Shown here piece after piece: positions 58,314 to 64,000 of a stretch of 64,000 nt of DNA. This DNA comes from Lasioglossum baleicum (lineage: Eukaryota > Arthropoda > Insecta > Hymenoptera > Halictidae), in contig NC_134933.1 of NCBI RefSeq assembly GCF_051020765.1, forward strand, positions 806,001-870,000, in the 5' to 3' direction. The notes beneath the pieces were generated by a model. The model saw only the letters and a program-made list of their open reading frames with translations. It ran no database searches and was not told where the DNA came from. Made by a program: the position numbers and the translations under genes. The number at the start of each line of letters is the position of its first letter. Positions within the stretch are counted from its first letter, which is position 1.

Positions 58314-59564
58314 ATGTTTGATGACATTTTGAACATCTCCGAAGCGCCAATCTTCGACAATCGCATAACGAAGATTGAGCTGCACACATACAATCCGTAT
58401 GCTAACACAACGTTTGAAAACAGCGATGAGATAAGGATACCCATTCAACAACAAGACCTATACACGCTCCCATGTAAAAGCTTCCTATACGTTGAGGGAA
58501 AACTTAGTTTACCAGGAAAACTCGAATTACCGGTTGAAGGAGAATCCCACATCGATACGGTAACTCTCGAGAACAATACTGTTGCGTTTATGTTTGAGGA
58601 AATACGCTATGAATTGAATGGAGTGGAAATTGATCGGTCCAGAAATCCTGGCGCGACGACAACTTTGAAGAATTATGTGAGTCTGTCTAGAACGAGAAGC
58701 AGCGCATTGTCCAACGCTGGTTGGCTGTATGGTGATGATGGACAGAAGCAGACTGCAACGGCCACGGCTGCAATATATTTCAACTTTTGCGTACCTATGA
58801 GTGTTTTATTAGGCTTCTGCGAAGACTACAAACGCATCGTGATAAATGCTCGGCACGAATTAATTTTGATTCGCTCGCGTACCGACGCGAATGCGTTGTA
58901 CAGTCCTTCCAACAACGCGAAACCTATTCTGAATCTATACAAAATTCAATGGCGAATGCCTCACGTCACATTGGATGAAGTACATAAGCTGTCCATGCTA
59001 CAGATTTTAGACAGCGACAGACCAATCGACATGACCTTTCGATCGTGGGATCTGTACGAATATCCTCTACTACACACAACTACGAAGCATACATGGGCGA
59101 TAAAAACGGCTCTACAAATGGAAAAACCTCGATACGTGATATTCGCTTTGCAAACCAATCGAAAGAACAACTTAATGAAAACGGCTACACGATTCGATCA
59201 TTGTGCATTGACAAATATTCGACTTTACTTGAACTCTGAAACCTATCCATACGATGATCTAAATATCGATTTCGAGAAAGGTAAATACGCGTTGCTCTAT
59301 GACATGTATGCAAAATTCCAAGAATCATACTATGGAAACGGTGAAGCGCTACTCGATGTCACGGATTTCTTGCAATACGGTCCACTCGTCGTTCTCGATT
59401 GTTCTCGACAAAACGAAGTGTTAAAAAATGCTACGGTTGACGTGCGAATTGAATTTGAATGTCGAACCGACGTCCCCCCATCGACAACAGCCTACTGCTT
59501 AATAATACATGACCGTATCATGGAATACAATCCACTAACGAACATTGTTCAAAAAATTACTTAA
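58314..59564 (+). CDS. Major capsid protein (double jelly-roll)
   Basis: A 416-residue protein that would form the icosahedral shell as trimers. The N-terminus (ILNISEAPIFDNRITKIELH, then TYNPYANTTFENSDEIRIPI) and the strand-rich body with FLYVEGKLSL and YELNGVEIDRSRNPG match what I recognise as the insect Polinton double jelly-roll capsid family. Size fits the shorter, invertebrate form. No membrane segment or signal peptide is present, as expected. It is the last gene of the plus-strand cluster, and a poly(A) signal (AATAAA, 59598-59603) follows 34 bases after the stop. The reading frame is intact. Confidence 0.9.
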   Translation: MFDDILNISEAPIFDNRITKIELHTYNPYANTTFENSDEIRIPIQQQDLYTLPCKSFLYVEGKLSLPGKLELPVEGESHIDTVTLENNTVAFMFEEIRYELNGVEIDRSRNPGATTTLKNYVSLSRTRSSALSNAGWLYGDDGQKQTATATAAIYFNFCVPMSVLLGFCEDYKRIVINARHELILIRSRTDANALYSPSNNAKPILNLYKIQWRMPHVTLDEVHKLSMLQILDSDRPIDMTFRSWDLYEYPLLHTTTKHTWAIKTALQMEKPRYVIFALQTNRKNNLMKTATRFDHCALTNIRLYLNSETYPYDDLNIDFEKGKYALLYDMYAKFQESYYGNGEALLDVTDFLQYGPLVVLDCSRQNEVLKNATVDVRIEFECRTDVPPSTTAYCLIIHDRIMEYNPLTNIVQKIT

Positions 59565-59595
59565 AAAACGCTTGTACAAAAAATATATACTTTAT

Positions 59596-59652
59596 CAAAT
59601 AAAAATTATGTGAATGATTTTTTATTTAAAAACAATCCTCATCCTTGCAATA
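59596..59652. terminator. Bidirectional poly(A) module, copy 1
   Basis: AATAAAAATTATG, a T-rich stretch, TTTATTTAAAAACAATCCTC and CAAT in sequence give a poly(A) signal on each strand within 40 bases. Related modules occur at 60764-60830 and 60866-60937. This copy ends the major capsid transcript. Confidence 0.55.
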
Positions 59653-59660
59653 GCGCTGTA

Positions 59661-60059
59661 CCACCCCTCGAGAGAGTTTCTACTCCACTTTTTCAGAGTG
59701 GTATAGAGTTTCCCCCTTATCTTTTTACCGCATGTAGGATTGTACCCTCGAACGTGCTTCATGATTCTTATTCATATCATTGCAAGAGGTGCGTTTCATA
59801 ATCTGTAACAGCATTATTTCGCTGCTGATGCTGAGTTGTCAAGCTGGGGAAACATCTGAACACAATCCTACATCACCGAGAGAATTTCTACTTCACTTTT
59901 TTTTCAGAGTGGTATAGAGTTTCCCCTTATCTTTTTGCCGCATGTGGAATTGTGCCCCAGATGTTTTACGGTTCTTATCCATATCATTGTAAGAGGAGCG
60001 TTTTATAATCTGTAACAGCATCCTTTCGCGGTTGATGTTGACTTGTAAAGTCTGAGGAA
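59661..60059. repeat. Imperfect tandem duplication, two ~190-bp copies
   Basis: Copies at about 59661-59848 and 59868-60059 share, in order, CGAGAGA, TTTCTACT, TTTTCAGAGTGGTATAGAG, CTTATCTTTTT, CCGCATGT, ATATCATTG, AAGAGG, GCGTTT and ATAATCTGTAACAGCAT. Differences are scattered substitutions and small indels. No frame is shared by both copies, so this looks non-coding. Its role is unknown. Confidence 0.85.
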
Positions 60060-60285
60060 TTTTGTCTTTCCTCTATGAGACTTTTCTAATCTAGCAAGCT
60101 GTAGTAGTGGCGTTCTTTAACGGTTTGGAGTTACCAGGTCAAAACATCTGGTCACATCAGTTCTCTCGATTAGCACTGATTGAATTTCGCGAGTTCAGAT
60201 TTCATTATCTACTGCAACGAAACGTCTTTTCTAATCTCACGAGATTTCATTGCATCTTTTCCGGAGGGGGTACTTGTATAAAACA

Positions 60286-60680
60286 ATGGGTGTTGGCAAT
60301 GTCCAAGCACATTTCAAGATGTTATACCTAGTTATTGAGGCTGAAGTTTCCCTCAGTGGGTATTTGGAGTTGATGGTAAGTATAAAGAAATAAATAATAT
60401 TTTATTAAAGATATTTTAATTAATAAATATTATTACAGATTTTCAACACGGAGGAGGAGCGAACAGCGTTCATCAGGGGATGGCAGTATGCCGTGAGGCA
60501 TAGTGCTGATGAATGGGACGCGTTTGCCACAATTGATATTCCATTAGATATGGTGCGTAAGTTACCAATTTTTATATTTATTAATAATTAACACTTAAAA
60601 ATAATTTTTATATTTATTAATAAAAAAAATGATTAATATTAAAAAACTTTTTTTCTTTTCAGGACATCAATGAGCAATAA
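60286..60680 (+). CDS. Possible three-exon mini-gene (predicted)
   Basis: A single frame of about 73 residues can be assembled from 60286-60375, 60439-60552 and 60663-60680. The first intron has GTAAGT at 60376 and TTATTACAG at 60438 (63 nt). The second uses GTGCGT at 60553, or GTAAGT at 60557 with a different ending, and TTTTCTTTTCAG at 60662. The middle exon is markedly less AT-rich than its surroundings and is open over its full length. It encodes an acidic, Trp-containing segment (GWQYAVRHSADEWDAF) that I do not recognise. A TATAAAAC box at 60277 sits so close to the first ATG that the true start may be the in-frame ATG at 60319. A poly(A) signal follows at 60769. It could be a captured host exon set. 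Confidence 0.45.
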
Positions 60681-60763
60681 TTTGTATCATAAAAAAAGGA
60701 ATCCCTCAACCCAGTCAATATTTTGAAGTAATGTTTTAAAAATTTCAAAAATGTAAAAAATTT

Positions 60764-60937
60764 TTTATAATAAAAATCATTTTTTTTAATTATGATTTAT
60801 TTAAAAACAATCCCTCATACTTCTCAATCTACTACTCAATCCTACTTAATGTAATAAAATTTTTTTTATAATAAAAAGCATTTTGAATTAAGATGTATTT
60901 TTTTATTTACAAAACAATCCTCCTACTTCCCAATCTG
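60764..60937. terminator. Bidirectional poly(A) modules, copies 2 and 3
   Basis: Two tandem versions, about 100 bp apart, read TTTTATAATAAAAA(T/G)CATTTT, a spacer, TTTATTT(A/-)AAAACAATCC and CTTC(T/C)CAATCT. The minus-strand AATAAA at 60902-60907 lies about 100 bp past the PolB stop codon and is its likely poly(A) signal. Confidence 0.55.
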
Positions 60938-61007
60938 AAGCGCATAGAATATAATGTTTTCATAGGATGCGTCTCCATACTTTTTTTCTTTTTATAGATA
61001 AAATTTC

Positions 61008-64000
61008 TCAATCGATACTGTAATGCCCCCAAGGAAGAGTATTGATCAAATTATTACAAATATATCGCTTATCGTCGTACGGGCTCAATGCTAATTTTAT
61101 TTCCGACATCGAATACACCTGATGTCGTACAGACGCTATACAATTACTGCTAACACTCTTTTCGGTATGATTATTAAGACATTCGACATAGTCTTCGAAA
61201 CTTATATCTCGAGCGGTAACGTTTGTCCTAATGCCTTTGATCTTTTTGGTTTCGCAATCATCATGCACGCGAATCGCATACATTTTCGAACGAAGTCCTA
61301 CGAACTCTGTCATGATTTTACCGCCATTCTCATCCTTCATCAATCCGAGCTGTTTCTTGTTTGCAATCGGAACACCGTAAACGTTGTTCACTGTATAATT
61401 ACTGGTGTCATATCGATGGATATCACGTTTCAGCAGCGTCTCGTACGCGTCATCGCAAGTGATTTCATATATCAGACTATCCGTGTCCGTGTATAAAATC
61501 TTACAATTTTGCTGGAATTTTGGATACATGTACTCGTAATGAAAAGTGTATAAATGAAATTTTGATATATCCAATATGGACATGCCTACGTAGATGGGTT
61601 TGTAAAATTTAACGAGCAGCTTTTTCATCTGAATTGCGACGAAGTCTTTAGAAAACACTGTATAACTGTGAAAATTTGGTCTAGCTATCAATCGTTCAAC
61701 TCCGTGTCTACCATTCCATCGAGAAAGTAATTTCACGATCGCATGATTTCGAACGTTCTCCATCGTTTTTCCAAACACAGCATTGTTCATTAATTTGAAC
61801 AAATTCTTTGAAAAATCGTTGGTTGCGTTAGTGCGTAATTTTGTATTCAAGTCGATATATTCATGCAACCATCGTGACTGTTGAAACTCTAGAATTCGAT
61901 GAATTTTCTTCAATTTCAGATTATGTTTTAAACTTTGCTGGAGGTATCGATAATGTATAACGTATCGCTCCTTATTGCGAAGTGTTGCCAGCAACTTTCT
62001 TTGACTCGAGCTGGTTGCTGCATCGTGACTTGGACAAAATGGAAGATCTGCGTGAGCATCGTGAATTTCGCGTGGATACTCTAAATCAACCTCCAAAATG
62101 TATCCTACAGGGCTATCGATTGGAATGGATTCAACGTTGAAATTATCAATATCCTCCACCCATCGAAAGTCTCTGTGCGGTAGAGGTTGCGACATGGCCC
62201 AACCATACAAATTATTCACGTCAAAATACATTAAGTAGGTGGATGGTTTACTCGAATCGTGCGTAGACAAATATTTGTTGTTTGCATATGCATATCTGTG
62301 AGAACATTGGCTCAATCCACCACGTATTCCTCGCTCCACGAACAAAAGCATATCGACGTCGGTGAACAACTCCAATTCAATCTTCGTCATTTTCAACATC
62401 ACATCCCACGCGAAACCGGGGAGCGTGAAATAATGTGCTGGATCAAGCTTATAATTCTCGAGACAGTCATCGCGAAAATTTTCGAAAACATCTGCCAACA
62501 ACAATACATCCAATTTTAGATATAAATCACTGTACTCTCCTAGCGTTTGTATGGTGAAACGCGACCAAACAGTATTTGCATGAAGGTAATCGACGTCGGA
62601 TATCTCGCTACCATTTAACCGATTGTAAAATGCTTCGCGCGGCGGTAAACATGTATCATTTAATTTATCGTACGATGCCAGATAGTCGTATGGAAACACG
62701 CCTTTTCTGGTCAACAGGTTGAAATCATCGTTAGAAAGATGTGTAAATTCACCTCGTACGATGCATAATTTATTTTTGTCTAAATACGATGACAGCTTGT
62801 CCAGACTTGAGTTCAAGAACTTGAATGAGTCGATGAAGCGAAATTTCAAGAACTTTACATACTTTCGTTCTTCACCCGGCTGTCTCTCGATGGAAACGTT
62901 TTTCGTGAATGAGATATACTTCTCTTTCGTCAATGGTAATACGTCTATCCGTCCCTCAAACGAATTTGCTAATTCTTTTATAATGAAATGTGCATCGTAG
63001 CCTGATAAATTATGGAAAACTACTGGTATCACGTACGAAGATTGATAGCTTAAATTGCATTCGTTATGAGCTGGACCACGATACGCGCCCGTGAAATGAC
63101 AATGATCACGCACTCGTATATCGTTTTCCTCAAACGTTTTCTCGCAGACATGACAATGTGTGGCTGTACGAAAATTTAATTTTTCTGCTTCAGTTAGTGG
63201 ATTCATTGGCACCGTTTTATCAAATAGCGGCTGTAATTTCTGACTCAGCTCGTACAACCTGTTTGCAAACCATGCAGCGCATCCCGCTTTATCACGATAA
63301 ACCTGATACTCGCACAGCGATTCATCGTAGCGACAATGTATATAGTATCCTATACTAAACGCGTGGTGTTGTTGATATTGTACGCGTGCTGCACGGTCTT
63401 CTCCCTCCTGTTCCTCAGGCAGCAGCAGACACTCCAAGTCAGCATAGATAATGAATGGTGTCTGTTCTTTGTTTACAAAATTTTTAAAGTGTAACCACTT
63501 ATCTTCGCTCGTTGGAAGCGTCAGAGCACAATCATTCATTCGTTCACAGTCGATTGTATGAATGTTTAATCTCTCCAGCGTAGGGAAATATTGCAGGCAC
63601 CTGTGGGAAGAAAACTTTTCTTGCTTCAAAGAATTTAAAAAAACAAAAAAACGTGCAACTTACCGATCACAAATATGTTTATGATTTTTCTTCTTGCTAA
63701 GCTGTGATGAAACCAATCTTGACAAATTTCGTATACATGCGAAATGGCCGTGCGTCTTTGCAGCATTCTGGATAAACAGCAAATTGACATGTCTTCTCCG
63801 TTTCTTCTCAGTCAAATGAAGTGTTACACATTTCTTGAGCACCCATTCGAACACGTTTATGGAAACATCGTTTTTTCGTTCAAATTTTCGAATGTCTTTG
63901 AACAGCATAGGCGATTGAAAACCTTCGGTTTGAAGCACTGTTTTGTAGTGTGGATATGATGATAAACGCGATGGATTTGTCTTGGCCGGATAGAGACCCA
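61008..64000 (-). CDS. Protein-primed DNA polymerase B, spliced, N-terminus cut by window edge
   Basis: Coding segments run from the right edge to 63664 and from 63600 to 61008 on the minus strand, about 975 residues in total. The upstream exon is open to the window edge with no clear ATG, so the true start lies outside. A C2H2/C2HC zinc finger is formed across the splice junction (CDRC, then His and Cys). The 3'-5' exonuclease motifs follow: IIYADLEC, FHNLSGYDAHF and KLDVLLLADVF. Between the first two lies a second zinc cluster, CHVCEKTF and DHCHFTGAYRG, of the endonuclease-VII-like type common in these proteins. Polymerase motifs are YFDVNNLYGWAM (A), NNAVFGKTMENV (B) and YTDTDSLIYEI (C), and a later KKIKGI is also present. 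It would copy the element from protein-primed ends. All catalytic acids seen are intact. Confidence 0.95.
63601..63663 (-). other. Spliceosomal intron in DNA polymerase B, 63 nt
   Basis: On the minus strand the donor is CG|GTAAGT and the acceptor is TTTTCTTCCCACAG|G. Removing it restores an Arg codon and joins the two Cys-containing halves of a zinc finger. The length is a multiple of three, but an in-frame TAA directly inside the donor blocks read-through. Confidence 0.88.

Larger units (their letters stand above)
50261..64000 (+). mobile_element. Polinton/Maverick (adintovirus-like) element, left 13.7 kb
   Basis: The element starts with AGTAGG at a sharp break in a satellite unit. Polinton termini begin with AG and end with TC. 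It carries the diagnostic set: retroviral-type integrase, protein-primed family B DNA polymerase, packaging ATPase, adenain-like protease, and double-jelly-roll major and penton-like minor capsid proteins. No inactivating stop or frameshift is seen in the core genes; the apparent break in PolB is an intron. The right end, including the start of PolB and the right terminal inverted repeat, lies outside the window. Total length for the family is usually 15-20 kb. Confidence 0.96.

Noticed and set aside
61008..63629. PolB read as a complete gene starting at an ATG at 63629
   Set aside because: The first ten residues would be translated intron. The zinc finger and upstream polymerase sequence continue in a separate exon after a GT-AG intron, up to the window edge.

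Overview
The window is eukaryotic nuclear DNA, most likely from an insect and plausibly a hymenopteran such as an ant. Three things suggest this: an AT-rich background with CA microsatellites, GT-AG introns with good splice consensus inside genes, and a Polinton/Maverick whose gene set and motifs look like those of insect Polintons. There are no bacterial operon features. No host single-copy gene could be recognised.

Layout. (1) 1-6406 is an AT-rich tract without intact genes. It holds a decayed Helitron helicase fragment, diverged inverted-repeat arms, small hairpins, a perfect 20-bp palindrome and microsatellites. (2) 6407-9705 is a GC-rich block of about five ~670-bp tandem units bounded by 32-bp terminal inverted repeats. 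(3) 9706-10314 is a spacer. (4) 10315-16743 repeats 1-6406 almost base for base, so the locus is a tandem segmental duplication with a period of about 10.3 kb. (5) 16744-16775 is the same left terminal repeat again, and 16776-50260 is the second copy of the array, expanded to about 50 units (33.5 kb) with nested higher-order repeats. (6) At 50261 the array stops abruptly in mid-unit and a Polinton begins. It runs off the right edge at 64000.

Polinton content, left to right: an AG-starting terminus with a TATA box; a subterminal minisatellite carrying CRE-, AP-1- and GC-box-like motifs; a spliced gene of unknown function; a retroviral-type integrase with a chromodomain (-); a coiled-coil, fibre-like protein (-); a small coiled-coil ORF (-); a conserved insect-Polinton protein (-); a packaging ATPase (-); then a tightly packed plus-strand cluster of phospholipase A2 minor capsid protein, adenain-like protease, penton-like protein, small basic protein and double-jelly-roll major capsid protein; a repeat-rich non-coding tract with a possible three-exon mini-gene; and protein-primed DNA polymerase B (-), interrupted by a 63-nt intron and cut by the window edge. 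Replication (PolB), integration (integrase), packaging (ATPase), maturation (protease) and capsid genes all read through, so the element looks young and possibly able to form virions.

Most notable: a satellite that appears to have grown inside a TIR-bounded element; its very different expansion in two duplicated copies; the insertion of an apparently intact Polinton into it; two to three spliced genes in that Polinton; an enhancer-like repeat at its end; and an A14 tract positioned so that a -1 slip would join the PLA2 protein to the protease frame. All homology statements come from reading motifs by eye; no alignment or database search was run.
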